NCBI RefSeq assembly: GCF_022458865.1
Contig: NZ_JAJNMU010000013.1
Coordinates: forward strand, 124,001 to 188,000
DNA from: Paenibacillus periandrae
GTDB taxonomy: Bacteria; Bacillota; Bacilli; Paenibacillales; NBRC-103111
Length of the DNA: 64,000 bases
Direction of reading: 5' to 3'
This document shows positions 18,078-26,527 of this stretch, one piece after another. Below the pieces are notes generated by a model. It ran no database searches. It saw only the letters and a program-made list of their open reading frames with translations, and had not been told where the DNA came from. Positions within the stretch are counted from its first letter, which is position 1, and the number at the start of each line of letters is the position of its first letter. A program made the position numbers and the translations under genes.

Positions 18078-19832
18078 CTATTCTTCTCTTGTTTTTTGAG
18101 TTATCCGGAAGATGACGAATTCCGCCGGTTTTACAGGCGCAACTCCAATAATGCAAATCAGACGACCATTATCGATATCATCCTGCGTCATGGTTGAGCG
18201 ACCAATGTTCACATAAAATGCTTCACTCGGACTGCCTCCCATAAGGGCTCCATCTCTCCATACGCGGGTAAGGAATGCTTCAATCGTACGCTGTACACGA
18301 GCCCATAGCTGCTCATCATTCGGCTCGAACACAACCCAGTTTGTACCATTCTTGATCGACTCTTCGATAAAGATGAACAGCCTTCTTACGTTGACATATT
18401 TCCATAGACCGTTCGACGTAGTTGTACGTGCACCCCATACGCGAATACCTTGTCCCGGGAAAGCACGAATCAAGTTGACGCCCTGTGGATTCAAAATATC
18501 CTGTTCACCTTTATTGTATTGGCAATCCAGACCTACAGCACCACGTACAACCTCGTTGGCAGGCGCTTTTTGCACACCGCGGGTTTGGTCGGAGCGTGAG
18601 TAAATACCGGCCATCGAACCGGACGGCGGAATATAAATATTGCGCTTATCGAGCGGATCAAACACTTGCAGCCAAGGATTGTACATCGCTGCATAGTTGC
18701 TGTCAAAAATATTGCGGTGCGTCATAACGTCCGCTACTTTGGTTTTCTCACGCGGCACATCCAGAATCGCAAAACGGCTGCCGAGATTTTCACAATGCGC
18801 TACAAGTGACAATTGAACATTAGGGTCCGTTACACCTGGAATGGACATAATGCTTACAACGTCGTTGTCGATGAAGGATTGGATTCCGGTTCTTTTGCCA
18901 GGGCCACGATCTTGACCCATGAAGTCGGAAGCTGCCAGATTGGCCACAGAGCCATCACTGCCGCCTGCAAGCGAGATCAGGAACTTGCCCGTCTCCTCCA
19001 GCTCACCAGATAATGCTTCAAATGGAGCAGTCGCTCCAAGATCGCCATATTCACTACTGATATCCTTCACGGAAATAATGTTGGAGCGAACCAGGATTTT
19101 CTCAACATGGTTTGCAGCAGCTACATTTAATGATAATTTCTCGAACGATTCAGCCTCATCACCATAAAATACATGAAGTGTGAACTCGCATGTAGTCAGA
19201 ACTTTAGCTGGCAGCAGATTAACATCGATAACATCCGCTTCACCATCCAACACGCTTTCCAGCTCAATAATATTGTCGAGTGAGGAGACGACGCGATTGT
19301 ATTGCTTGTCACCTGCGTTCTCGAAAGCAACGACGTCCCCTACGTTGAAGCCGGCATTATTCTTTACGCGATATTGCTTGGATTCCCCAGGCTCGCCGAT
19401 AATGTCAAAAATTTGAGTCTTGGCCTTGCTTGATGGTACTACGACAAGACGAATCTGGTTACCCCAAGCGCCCGGGTTTTTCGAGCTGATGCTAAGTACC
19501 TTCGACTCTTTATTATCCCCGCCCTGATTGGTAGCAAGCTTCGCATCGGAAGGAGCTACCCGCATAACGTACGAGCGTGAACCGCCATTGAGAAAGAAAT
19601 GTTCCACCGCGTAAGACAGAAAACGGTAGTCGCCAAAAGCATTTTCAGATAAATAACTGCCGAAATTACGGTGAAAATCAGCTACGCTTGTAATCAGCAG
19701 AGGGACACCTTCGATCTCCCCTCTCTGTGCCAACCCAATGAAGCCTGCCGTGCTTGTACTTGCACCTTCCAGCGGCTGTGCGCCACTATCGAATTCTTCT
19801 ACATAGACTCCCGGTGATAAATACTCAGCCAT
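18078..19832 (-). CDS. Contractile tail sheath protein, 584 aa
   Basis: ATG at 19832 follows GGGGAATA. The N-terminus EYLSPGVYVEEFDSGAQPLE and the following STAGFIGLAQRGE are diagnostic of phage tail sheath proteins. The C-terminal third holds GIRVWGARTT, YVNVRRLFIFIEESIKNGT and WRDGALMGGSPSEAFYV, the conserved sheath handshake domain. Length is usual for a single-gene eCIS sheath; only one sheath gene is seen, whereas Afp and PVC have three. The protein should wrap the tube and store the energy for injection. Confidence 0.97.
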   Translation of the reverse strand: MAEYLSPGVYVEEFDSGAQPLEGASTSTAGFIGLAQRGEIEGVPLLITSVADFHRNFGSYLSENAFGDYRFLSYAVEHFFLNGGSRSYVMRVAPSDAKLATNQGGDNKESKVLSISSKNPGAWGNQIRLVVVPSSKAKTQIFDIIGEPGESKQYRVKNNAGFNVGDVVAFENAGDKQYNRVVSSLDNIIELESVLDGEADVIDVNLLPAKVLTTCEFTLHVFYGDEAESFEKLSLNVAAANHVEKILVRSNIISVKDISSEYGDLGATAPFEALSGELEETGKFLISLAGGSDGSVANLAASDFMGQDRGPGKRTGIQSFIDNDVVSIMSIPGVTDPNVQLSLVAHCENLGSRFAILDVPREKTKVADVMTHRNIFDSNYAAMYNPWLQVFDPLDKRNIYIPPSGSMAGIYSRSDQTRGVQKAPANEVVRGAVGLDCQYNKGEQDILNPQGVNLIRAFPGQGIRVWGARTTTSNGLWKYVNVRRLFIFIEESIKNGTNWVVFEPNDEQLWARVQRTIEAFLTRVWRDGALMGGSPSEAFYVNIGRSTMTQDDIDNGRLICIIGVAPVKPAEFVIFRITQKTREE

Positions 19833-19963
19833 TATTCCCCGGTTTCATCGATCTGCACCGTCTCGCCCTATGAGCCGAAATCGTTTCTTTGCAGAATGAA
19901 ACCAGTTCTCTCCTCTCTGCTTGTGGATTATAGAAGATGGATAAATCCGATCTGCTAACAATG

Positions 19964-20800
19964 TTAAATAACGCGTTTTGAAGCTTTTGAAGGTGTTGCC
20001 GATGGATTCAAGCATAAGCTGCCAGCTAATGTCGTTCCGCCCTCCGCGAGGTTCACCTCCTTCAAAAGGGAGAGGTCACCATGCGTAATATTGAGTTTGA
20101 GATCGAATTGCTTGGCTCTGCAGCTGGCAAAGGCCATAACAGCCTCGCCATGCTCGTCAGATCTGGATTTTACGACAGGCAGCAGCAGCGCCCCCCTATT
20201 GTAAGAACCTTTTAACGGCTCGACAAGCCGCACTTTGCGCTGGTGCTCCAGCACAGCAGCAACGCAGCACAGCTCCTCATCGGCCTTCGCATTGCGTCCG
20301 CGAATGAGAAATCGATCGCCAATCCCAATTTTTCCGGTTACAGAACCAAGCATCAGCTCATTCTCTCCCTGCCCTGCAAGGTCCTGGGCTAACCTTGCTC
20401 TCGCCACTTCCTCAGTCAAAGGGACAGCCAGCAGCGATGCACCTGAGCAAGGGGCCCCCCCTGCATTCTTGACATTGACGCGAAGCAAGGTCGCTTTATC
20501 ATGAAAGGGATAGGAGGGACGAGGTGTGAGTGAGACATGAACCAACTGGTCCTTGGGACCTATCCGGACATCAACGCACTCTTCAAAATAATGCTGCACA
20601 AGCACCCGCAGTCGGTACAAACCTTCCTGCAGGTCGGTAAAAATGTAATAGCCTTGTGCTTTAACAACGGGCTTGCATACCGCCTCTTCCAAAGCGATCT
20701 TCGTATTACTGCCGAGAGGGGGACCTAAGGTGAATGAATCCAAGAGGCAAACTGCTAGTGAAACACGCGATTTCATCATTGATATTCGAGTTGGCTCCAT
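19964..20800 (-). CDS. eCIS-associated protein with carboxypeptidase-regulatory-like N-terminus, 278 aa
   Basis: ATG at 20800 follows AGGAGGACCGA and lies 9 bp after the DUF4255 gene, so the two are likely co-translated. Residues about 1-95 (VCLLDSFTLGPPLG, then YIFTDLQEGLYRLRVLVQHYF) resemble carboxypeptidase-regulatory or prealbumin-like beta-sandwich domains. The second half, with GSVTGKIGIGDRFLIRG and VRLVEPLKGSYNRGALLLPV, has a beta-rich pattern I do not recognise. Similar genes accompany DUF4255 in other Gram-positive and cyanobacterial eCIS loci. A role in capping or decorating the sheath end is possible but not shown. Confidence 0.7.
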   Translation of the reverse strand: MEPTRISMMKSRVSLAVCLLDSFTLGPPLGSNTKIALEEAVCKPVVKAQGYYIFTDLQEGLYRLRVLVQHYFEECVDVRIGPKDQLVHVSLTPRPSYPFHDKATLLRVNVKNAGGAPCSGASLLAVPLTEEVARARLAQDLAGQGENELMLGSVTGKIGIGDRFLIRGRNAKADEELCCVAAVLEHQRKVRLVEPLKGSYNRGALLLPVVKSRSDEHGEAVMAFASCRAKQFDLKLNITHGDLSLLKEVNLAEGGTTLAGSLCLNPSATPSKASKRVI

Positions 20801-20809
20801 TCGGTCCTC

Positions 20810-21379
20810 CTACCCTTGAATTCGGAAGTCTCTTTCTGTAACTCGTTTCGTCGTTTTGATTCTAGTCGAATCGATATGTACCGGGCCTGCTACATAACCT
20901 ATGGAAAGGCGAAAAGGAATATCTGCAAAATTCCACATTCTTGTTAAAGCCTCGCCTGTGAGCGTGTCCATAACCACGCGTACTTCCTCGCCAGCCTCAG
21001 CTAAAGTACCTACTGCAGCAGGTCCGCGAAGCACAGAATGATCGTATAGCACCTGCATCGCCCTGCCCAAAATACGATGCTCATCCACGACCCTTGATTG
21101 AAGCTCAGCTGAAGAGTGGGCCGTGAGCAAGTAATATAAATTGACAGTCATAGGTGGATACTGAATAGAATCCGTCCCTCTTGCAACCATCCGGGTTTGA
21201 CGGTTATCCCCGCTTTCCAGAATGTTGTACAAAAATAGCGAAAGGTAGAGATCACCCTTATCTGCAGGTGAAGCCAAACCAATCAGCTCCGGCTGTGGGA
21301 TAGGATCTGGTGTCATATGTTCCCTGAGCAGCTTCAGTAAAGAGGCGCCCACATCGGCAATCACCGTATAATCGCCTAT
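20810..21379 (-). CDS. DUF4255 (Pvc16/Afp16-like) tail terminator/cap protein, 189 aa, apparent ATA start
   Basis: From GTG 21364 the protein reads VIADVGASLLKLLREHM, but DUF4255 proteins usually open with a short block like M-G/A-x-Y-T-V-I-A-D-V. That block (GDYTVIADV) is present upstream in frame, preceded by ATA at 21377-21379, and GAGGAG lies nine bases before the ATA. The GTG has no ribosome binding site at proper spacing, and a TGA closes the frame just above the ATA. Further family features are LYLSLFLYNILES, YPPMTVNLYYLLTAH and PFRLSIGYVAGPV. Afp16 ends tube and sheath growth at the distal end. It is the first gene after a candidate regulated promoter. Confidence 0.82.
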   Translation of the reverse strand: MGDYTVIADVGASLLKLLREHMTPDPIPQPELIGLASPADKGDLYLSLFLYNILESGDNRQTRMVARGTDSIQYPPMTVNLYYLLTAHSSAELQSRVVDEHRILGRAMQVLYDHSVLRGPAAVGTLAEAGEEVRVVMDTLTGEALTRMWNFADIPFRLSIGYVAGPVHIDSTRIKTTKRVTERDFRIQG

Positions 21380-21469
21380 CGGAAATCACTCCTCACATTA
21401 TATGTCAGCATTCGCCAGATCTCCTTGTAATAATAGAGAATTTCATGTCGATTTAAGTTTCCTTTTTCT

Positions 21470-21498
21470 ATTATAAGTGTATTTCCAAGGCTTGACTA
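21470..21498 (-). promoter_or_regulatory. Candidate sigma-A promoter of the cap-to-baseplate operon
   Basis: On the minus strand TAGTCA (21493-21498) and TATAAT (21470-21475) are separated by 17 bases. The -10 is perfect and the -35 is weak (4/6). It would give a leader of about 85 bases before the DUF4255 start. Confidence 0.5.
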
Positions 21499-21596
21499 CC
21501 ACTTCCTATGGTTCATTTGAACTATTTAATGACAATAGTCTGCAAATTCCATTTTTATGTGATGAGAGAAATACTCGATAACCTTCATACAATCTT

Positions 21597-21644
21597 ATCG
21601 TACCACAGTAATGGCGAAATTGAATTGTGAGAGATATCACAATT
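21597..21644 (-). promoter_or_regulatory. FNR/CRP-type palindrome with a class II-spaced -10 element
   Basis: AATTGTGA-GAGATA-TCACAATT (21623-21644) is a perfect 8-bp inverted repeat. It contains TGTGA-N6-TCACA, the consensus of Bacillus Fnr and of CRP-family proteins. On the minus strand TACGAT follows at 21597-21602, so transcription would start near 21590 with the palindrome centred at about -43. That spacing is the one used by activators that touch polymerase at the -35 site. No CRP-family regulator gene lies in the window. Confidence 0.55.
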
Positions 21645-21658
21645 TTATCAAGCCAAAC

Positions 21659-21697
21659 AAGGCGTTTATCTCCAATGATCGTTAGATAAACGCCTTT
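21659..21697 (-). terminator. Hairpin after the ATPase gene
   Basis: AAGGCGTTTATCT and AGATAAACGCCTT form a perfect 13-bp stem with a 12-base loop, nine bases past the ATPase stop codon. The trailing minus-strand sequence TTGTTTGGCTT is only moderately T-rich. It separates the ATPase transcript from the cap operon. Confidence 0.6.
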
Positions 21698-21705
21698 ACC
21701 ATTAT

Positions 21706-23982
21706 TTAATACATATCAACATCATCTTTATTCCAAATTTTACCTGTTTTTTGCATTTCATATTTGACAGCCTGCAAAATATGTCGCATCCCAATAACAG
21801 TCCCCGCATCAGCGGCCATAAAGGCGGAGGATACGGCAATATTTTTAATATAACCGCCAGCCACCTGAAATTTGGAAGCCACATATTTGAAATCGACGTC
21901 ATCACCAATCGGCGCTTCCTTCGGAAACATCGATCGCCATATTTTCTCGCGGTGCTCCTCATCAGGAAAAGGAAATTTAATAATATAACTGATCCTTCGA
22001 ATAAAAGCTTCATCGATATTGTTCAGCAGGTTGGTGGCGAGTACCGTGATTCCTTCATATTCCTCCATTTTTTGCAGCAGATAGGCGGTCTCAATGTTAG
22101 CATACTTGTCATGGGAATCCTTGACCTCGGAACGTTTGCCGAACAAGGCGTCAGTCTCATCAAAGAACAAAATCGCATTGCTAAGACGGGCCTCTTCGAA
22201 AATTTCATGCAGATTCTTTTCCGTCTCGCCAATGTATTTGCTGATGACCTGAGATAAATCAATCTTATAGAGCTCCAGCTGAAGCTCATTGGCGACAACC
22301 TGGGCAGACATCGTCTTTCCCGTTCCCGGAGGACCTGCGAACAGCATGCTTAGTCCTTTGCCGTATGCCAGCTTACGCTCAAAGCCCCATCTGCTGTATA
22401 CCGTACTGCGATATTTCATCTGGTTGCAGGCTTGGCGAAGCTGCTCCTTTTGCTCAGTCGGTAAAATAATATCCTCCCACGCATACTTGGGCTGAATCCG
22501 TACTGCCTTCTTGGCCAAACGATGCTGCACCTGCATGAAGCATGCCTTGTACAGCGCGGCCTCAACGACAGCACTCCCGGACCGATTGTCTCCATGAGCT
22601 GCATTTTTTGAATTTCCACTGCTGTTCCAAGCCGCAAAACCTTGTGACAGCATTAACGCCCTGATGATTTGTCCAGGTGTAAAACGGAACTTGCTGCCGA
22701 ATACCGCCCAATCAACCTTATAATCCAGTCCATGCTCCAAGGCGAAGCTTTCCCACAACATATGCCGCTGTTCATCATCCGGTATCGGAATCTCAAGATC
22801 AATAACCATCCTATCCTTCAGCTCGGAGGATAATCGTTGATGTTTGTCTGCCAATAAAAACAGCAGTCCATTATAGCTGTTCAAACATTGGTACACCGCC
22901 TGAAGGCGCTGACGGGACAGCAGATCCGGCTCTTCGGGAAATAACACCTCCATGTGGGTCAGTCCGAGAATCGCCTGATGCAATATGGCTTCCCTCAGCA
23001 CCTCATCCAGCAGCAGATCAAAGGGTTTGTCCTGCAGCAGCATAGCCGACAAATCTGCGAACAACACAGGCTTGCCAAAGGAACGGCAGCAATGCTGCAC
23101 CTGCAGTTTTTTACCTGCGCCTGATGGGCCCCATATATAAAAAGCGATCAGCTTTCGTTCCTTTTTGACCGGGGCATACATCTCCCTTACGAATGACTGC
23201 AGCTGGTCCTGCAGCTCCAAACCGGTACGCAGCTGCGGCAGCGACTCGTCCAGCGCGTGACGTTTCGTTACACGAAACAGCTCTTCTTCCGAATGAAGGA
23301 CCGTTTCATCCAGCAAAAACCGGACCATCCGCCGATCCAGAATGACGAGCTTCGAAAGCATGGAACGGGTCGCAAGCTCGCTCGATTCCTTAAAAAGCAT
23401 ATACTTGGCCAGCTTCCCCGATGGGGACAGCGATAACCGCGCCGCACTCATTTCCTCCAGATCACGGCAAGCCAGCTGCAGCAGCAAGCTGATATTCGGG
23501 TGTTTGGCAGTCAGATCATCAATCAGAAACCCAAAGATCCTTTCATATTTACGGTCCAACTCAACCGCTAACGCGGTCATGATACATTGACGTTCCCATG
23601 ACTGCATACCAAAGGTCCGTTCTATATAAGGAAGCGGCAAAAAGACGCCCATCAGCTCACTTTGCGCAAGCCTCCGACCCACTGCCTCTTCAGACTCCTG
23701 CAGTTGATCCAGCAGCAGTTCAGCTTCCTGATCATACTCCGACAGAGGAGCTCCAGCGTTAATCAAGCCCATAAATTCCTCTTCGGAAACAAACATGCCA
23801 TTAAAAGGATCAGCCTGCCATTCCGTCATCCTTTTCTTCCTTCGTAAATACAACCACTGCAGCCTCAAATCCAATAATTGCAGCTCGTCCGCATAATGCT
23901 CCCAGCAGCTTGCATATCCTCTTTCGTCCCACAGCTTCCCTTGCTCAGCTGAGACAAGCTCCTCAAATCGTCCGTTGATCAT
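21706..23982 (-). CDS. eCIS AAA+ ATPase (Afp15-like), 758 aa
   Basis: ATG at 23982 follows AGGGGAGTGCT. The C-terminal AAA+ module has Walker A GPPGTGKT near residue 550, Walker B AILFFDETDALF near 606, and sensor/arginine region VLATNLLNNIDEAFIRRI. An N-terminal module near residue 286 keeps a P-loop-like GPSGAGKK but has no acidic Walker B (ILGLTHMEVLF), so it looks inactive. The first 200 residues hold the winged-helix-type region usual in this family. Afp15-type ATPases are conserved in almost all eCIS loci and are thought to help particle assembly or sheath handling. This is the first gene of the cluster, separated from the rest by a hairpin and a 326-bp intergenic region. Confidence 0.93.
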   Translation of the reverse strand: MINGRFEELVSAEQGKLWDERGYASCWEHYADELQLLDLRLQWLYLRRKKRMTEWQADPFNGMFVSEEEFMGLINAGAPLSEYDQEAELLLDQLQESEEAVGRRLAQSELMGVFLPLPYIERTFGMQSWERQCIMTALAVELDRKYERIFGFLIDDLTAKHPNISLLLQLACRDLEEMSAARLSLSPSGKLAKYMLFKESSELATRSMLSKLVILDRRMVRFLLDETVLHSEEELFRVTKRHALDESLPQLRTGLELQDQLQSFVREMYAPVKKERKLIAFYIWGPSGAGKKLQVQHCCRSFGKPVLFADLSAMLLQDKPFDLLLDEVLREAILHQAILGLTHMEVLFPEEPDLLSRQRLQAVYQCLNSYNGLLFLLADKHQRLSSELKDRMVIDLEIPIPDDEQRHMLWESFALEHGLDYKVDWAVFGSKFRFTPGQIIRALMLSQGFAAWNSSGNSKNAAHGDNRSGSAVVEAALYKACFMQVQHRLAKKAVRIQPKYAWEDIILPTEQKEQLRQACNQMKYRSTVYSRWGFERKLAYGKGLSMLFAGPPGTGKTMSAQVVANELQLELYKIDLSQVISKYIGETEKNLHEIFEEARLSNAILFFDETDALFGKRSEVKDSHDKYANIETAYLLQKMEEYEGITVLATNLLNNIDEAFIRRISYIIKFPFPDEEHREKIWRSMFPKEAPIGDDVDFKYVASKFQVAGGYIKNIAVSSAFMAADAGTVIGMRHILQAVKYEMQKTGKIWNKDDVDMY

Positions 23983-24320
23983 AGCACTCCCCTAAATGTA
24001 ACCATGTGGAATTCAAATCCTCATCTGTGATTGTCGCTTTATGATTTATCTTATCAAACATTGTCAGGGTTGACTATATGAAGACCCAGTCTCATCTGGT
24101 TAAATCCGAAGGCGCATCCAACCTATATCGTTCAACGATTAGACGCTCTTCGTACATTTTAACGAAAGCTGAATTTAACAGTAATTTGATTACATATTAA
24201 CAATACGCATGATATAGTAATCGTAGGCAGAGCAATAGACAAATGCCGCAGACGCTATAACAAGCCGCAGCGATAGCCGAACTTACATCATTAATAGTTC
24301 ACGGAGGTGTTACTCATACA
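23983..24320. other. Divergent intergenic region between eCIS ATPase and MarR gene
   Basis: This 338-bp stretch has no coding frame. On the plus strand TTGATT (24186-24191) lies upstream of the AT-rich segment GCATGATATAGT and may be part of the MarR promoter, but no clean pair of elements stands out. I see no convincing palindrome for a MarR operator. Confidence 0.4.
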
Positions 24321-24797
24321 ATGGATTCCGGCCATGAAACCAAGACAAGTCAGACCGAGCGCTTTGAAACCGCCCTTTGGACGATTGTACGCAGGCTCGG
24401 ACCTGAACTTACATCACACACCAGTCTAAAGCTAACCGGACAGCAGTTCGTGATGCTGCATTTCATTTCCAAAACAGGTCCCTGTAAAGTGACCGATCTT
24501 GCAGGTAGAATGGAAGTTAAACCAAGCGCCATTACCGTCATGATTGACCGCTTGATCGCTCAGGGGGTCGTCCAGCGTCGCCATGATGATAAGGATCGCA
24601 GAGTCGTATTCATCGATATGACGGATCGTGGACATGAAGTTTTAGAGCAGCTTCAGCAGCTTCGCAGAGAAATTATCGGCAGCTATTTAAATGATTTGGA
24701 TGCCGACAAGCTGACCGTGTTTCTGGATGTTTTCGAGCAAATTGCCGACAAAATTCCGAAATCGGTTCATCCGTCAAACCAGCCTGCAGACAACTAA
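24321..24797 (+). CDS. MarR-family transcriptional regulator, 158 aa
   Basis: ATG at 24321 follows ACGGAGGTGTTACTCATACA. The core LTGQQFVMLHFISKTGPCKV, TDLAGRMEVKPSAITVMIDR and QGVVQRRHDDKDRRVVFIDM is the MarR winged helix: recognition helix around SAITVMIDRL and the DxRxxx wing (DDKDRR). Length is normal. MarR proteins repress promoters and release DNA on binding small phenolic or lipophilic ligands or on oxidation. It is divergent from the eCIS ATPase gene across 338 bp, so it could regulate that gene, but nothing in the sequence proves it. No efflux pump lies next to it. Confidence 0.92.
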   Translation: MDSGHETKTSQTERFETALWTIVRRLGPELTSHTSLKLTGQQFVMLHFISKTGPCKVTDLAGRMEVKPSAITVMIDRLIAQGVVQRRHDDKDRRVVFIDMTDRGHEVLEQLQQLRREIIGSYLNDLDADKLTVFLDVFEQIADKIPKSVHPSNQPADN

Positions 24798-24893
24798 AAA
24801 AAGTGGAATGATTTGGACAAATCTGGATACAATAAAGTATGGACAGCTACCCCCCAGGCATGCTCCAAAGCAAGTGAAATAAACAGTATTTGG

Positions 24894-24922
24894 TTGTGAT
24901 GGTACTGAAATTATGGTATAAT
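24894..24922 (+). promoter_or_regulatory. Promoter of the first cold-shock gene, with extended -10
   Basis: TTGTGA (24894-24899), 17 bases, then TATAAT (24917-24922) preceded by TGG, an extended -10. Transcription would begin near 24929, giving a leader of about 130 bases. Confidence 0.65.
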
Positions 24923-24949
24923 CAGAACATTCACAATATTGTATCTGTT

Positions 24950-25013
24950 AAATTCACATCTTATAAAGATTATTACAGTAAATTTTGGGGTAATCTTTAT
25001 AATGTGTGAATTT
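24950..25013 (+). promoter_or_regulatory. Long hairpin in the cold-shock gene leader
   Basis: AAATTCACA and TTATAAAGATTA on the left pair with TAATCTTTATAA and TGTGAATTT on the right, with only a 2x2 mismatch between the two stem blocks and an 18-base loop. It lies inside the 5' leader, about 50 bases before the ribosome binding site. AT-rich leader structures of this kind control csp translation by temperature in other bacteria. Confidence 0.6.
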
Positions 25014-25062
25014 TCTTATTCATGCAAATAAGAGTAAACATTTATTGGAGGTTTTTAAGAAG

Positions 25063-25263
25063 ATGGAAACAGGAACAGTGAAATGGTTTAACGCCGAAAA
25101 AGGCTTCGGTTTTATTGAAGTTGAAGGCGGCAAAGATGTATTCGTACATTTTAGCGCTATTACAGGGGATGGCTATAAATCCCTTGATGAAGGACAACGC
25201 GTACAATTTAACGTTGTTCAAGGCAACCGTGGACCTCAAGCAGAAAACGTAGTGAAACTGTAA
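25063..25263 (+). CDS. Cold-shock protein (CspA/CspB family), 66 aa
   Basis: The ATG at 25063 follows GGAGGTTTTTAAGAAG and gives [20 protein letters not shown], the canonical start of cold-shock domain proteins. RNP1 (KGFGFIEV) and RNP2 (VFVHF) are intact. The protein binds single-stranded RNA and DNA and keeps mRNA unfolded at low temperature. It is 66 residues, the usual length, and very close to the second copy at 27837-28040, the main differences being the N-terminus and a few surface residues. A terminator follows within 20 bp, and a YdjO-type gene lies just downstream. Confidence 0.97.
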   Translation: METGTVKWFNAEKGFGFIEVEGGKDVFVHFSAITGDGYKSLDEGQRVQFNVVQGNRGPQAENVVKL

Positions 25264-25281
25264 GGTTTCATGATGAGGGGG

Positions 25282-25310
25282 GAACTGCTCGGACTTGGGC
25301 AGTTCTTTTT
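25282..25310 (+). terminator. Terminator after first cold-shock gene
   Basis: GAACTGC-tcggacttgg-GCAGTTC is followed by TTTTT. It may allow partial readthrough into the downstream YdjO-like gene. Confidence 0.8.
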
Positions 25311-25376
25311 CAGTTCAAGACCATCCATAGTTCTCATGTTGGAATGCAGCGCACAAACTGAAGGAGGGGTTCTACA

Positions 25377-25577
25377 TTGTATTTCTCCAAGAAAAACATG
25401 GAACCGGTTCAAGAAGAGCAGACATCCGTTTGGGTGTGCAGTAAAGAAGGATGTTCGTGCTGGATGCGAGAAAACTTTTCTCTGCAAAAAAGCCCACTTT
25501 GCCCTATATGCAAATCAGAGATGGTCAAAAATTCGAAAATGCTCCCGTTACTCAACAATCACCACAAAGTAAACTAA
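25377..25577 (+). CDS. YdjO-like cold-inducible zinc-ribbon protein, 66 aa
   Basis: The start is TTG at 25377, seven bases after AAGGAGGGG. The protein has VWVCSKEGCSCWMRENFS and a second pair PLCPICKSEM, so four cysteines in C-x4-C / CPxC order suited to one zinc. This is the pattern of the YdjO cold-inducible family of Bacillus and Paenibacillus. It sits directly behind a cold-shock gene, which fits shared induction in the cold. Molecular function is not known for the family. A terminator follows at about 25609. Confidence 0.85.
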   Translation: MYFSKKNMEPVQEEQTSVWVCSKEGCSCWMRENFSLQKSPLCPICKSEMVKNSKMLPLLNNHHKVN

Positions 25578-25608
25578 TACGGTGCGAATGAAGATTCGCT
25601 CATAACCG

Positions 25609-25647
25609 AAAGGCACCCCTCCATTTGGAGAAGGCGCCTTTTTTTGT
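25609..25647 (+). terminator. Terminator after the YdjO-like gene
   Basis: AAGGC and GCCTT frame an inner CTCC-attt-GGAG stem, followed by a run of seven T. Confidence 0.75.
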
Positions 25648-25751
25648 ATGCAAACCTATCTATCATGTATATTTCAGCTCACTATTGCCTATCCTTTTAC
25701 TAGAATCGTTTTTTTCATAGAATGATAGATTGCAGTCGAAGGGACAGAGCG

Positions 25752-26522
25752 ATGAGAGCAACCATCAGTTGGACATGTATAGTAATAATTACCCTCGTAT
25801 TGACATTTGAAGCAGCAGCCCAAGGCTGGACATTGCGCCCGCACTCGGATGGAGATCTGCAGCGCTTGCTCCCATTAGCTGATTCGATTATTGCTTCTAA
25901 TAAAAAAGTGACCTTGAAGCATACAAGCGCCTTTCTTCCCTATAAGGAAGAGCGTGATTTTCGTCAAACCGCGCAGCTCATAAGCACCACCTTTAAGCTT
26001 GAAGCTCCATTGAACCCGATCCATAAGCAGGACGTACTGCTCAATAGATTCACACTGAAGGATACGGACACGATTCAGGCGAGTCTGTTGTGGATCGGCT
26101 TTTCCGATGGAAGCACACAATTGAGCCTGACTGCCGAAACACTTCAAACAGACGGAATTAATACCCTGCACGATTTGCAACAGCTGTGGAATACTCAGCT
26201 GCAAGCTCTTGGAATTCAGTCCAGCTGGAATGTGATGATTCAAGGAAATATAGATGCAGATACATCACCATACGCATCTTCGCAGCAGCCTGGGCTAAGC
26301 CCTACTCTACAACTGCATGTAACCGATAGCCTTCATGCCCATGAGCTGGCCCGTTATCAGGATGCCAACAGCTTAAGCATATCCTACCATTCCACAATAG
26401 TTGGAGAATCAGCGGTGAACACCCAACAAAAAATGAACCTCCAGGTGGCGGTTCATCGGGATTCCATTACGGGTCAACAGCGTATCACCATAGCAGCTCC
26501 TGCCATTTCGATCGCCTATTAG
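25752..26522 (+). CDS. Secreted YwmB-like protein, about 256 aa
   Basis: ATG at 25752 is preferred over one at 25722 because AAGGGACAGAGCG precedes it and the product then opens with a clean signal peptide (RATISWTCIVIITLVLTFEA). The mature part alternates strands and helices: FTLKDTDTIQASLLWIGFSD, then LHDLQQLWNTQLQALGIQ. The layout and length resemble YwmB-family exported proteins, named TATA-box-binding-like only by fold, but the similarity I can judge by eye is moderate. No catalytic motif is visible. It ends 5 bp from the convergent HIT gene and no terminator fits between them. Confidence 0.7.
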   Translation: MRATISWTCIVIITLVLTFEAAAQGWTLRPHSDGDLQRLLPLADSIIASNKKVTLKHTSAFLPYKEERDFRQTAQLISTTFKLEAPLNPIHKQDVLLNRFTLKDTDTIQASLLWIGFSDGSTQLSLTAETLQTDGINTLHDLQQLWNTQLQALGIQSSWNVMIQGNIDADTSPYASSQQPGLSPTLQLHVTDSLHAHELARYQDANSLSISYHSTIVGESAVNTQQKMNLQVAVHRDSITGQQRITIAAPAISIAY

Positions 26523-26527
26523 AATGC

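Noticed and set aside
1-23982. Prophage
   Set aside because: No capsid, portal, terminase, integrase, holin or endolysin gene was recognised, and DUF4255, the Afp15-type ATPase and the LysM adaptor are eCIS markers.
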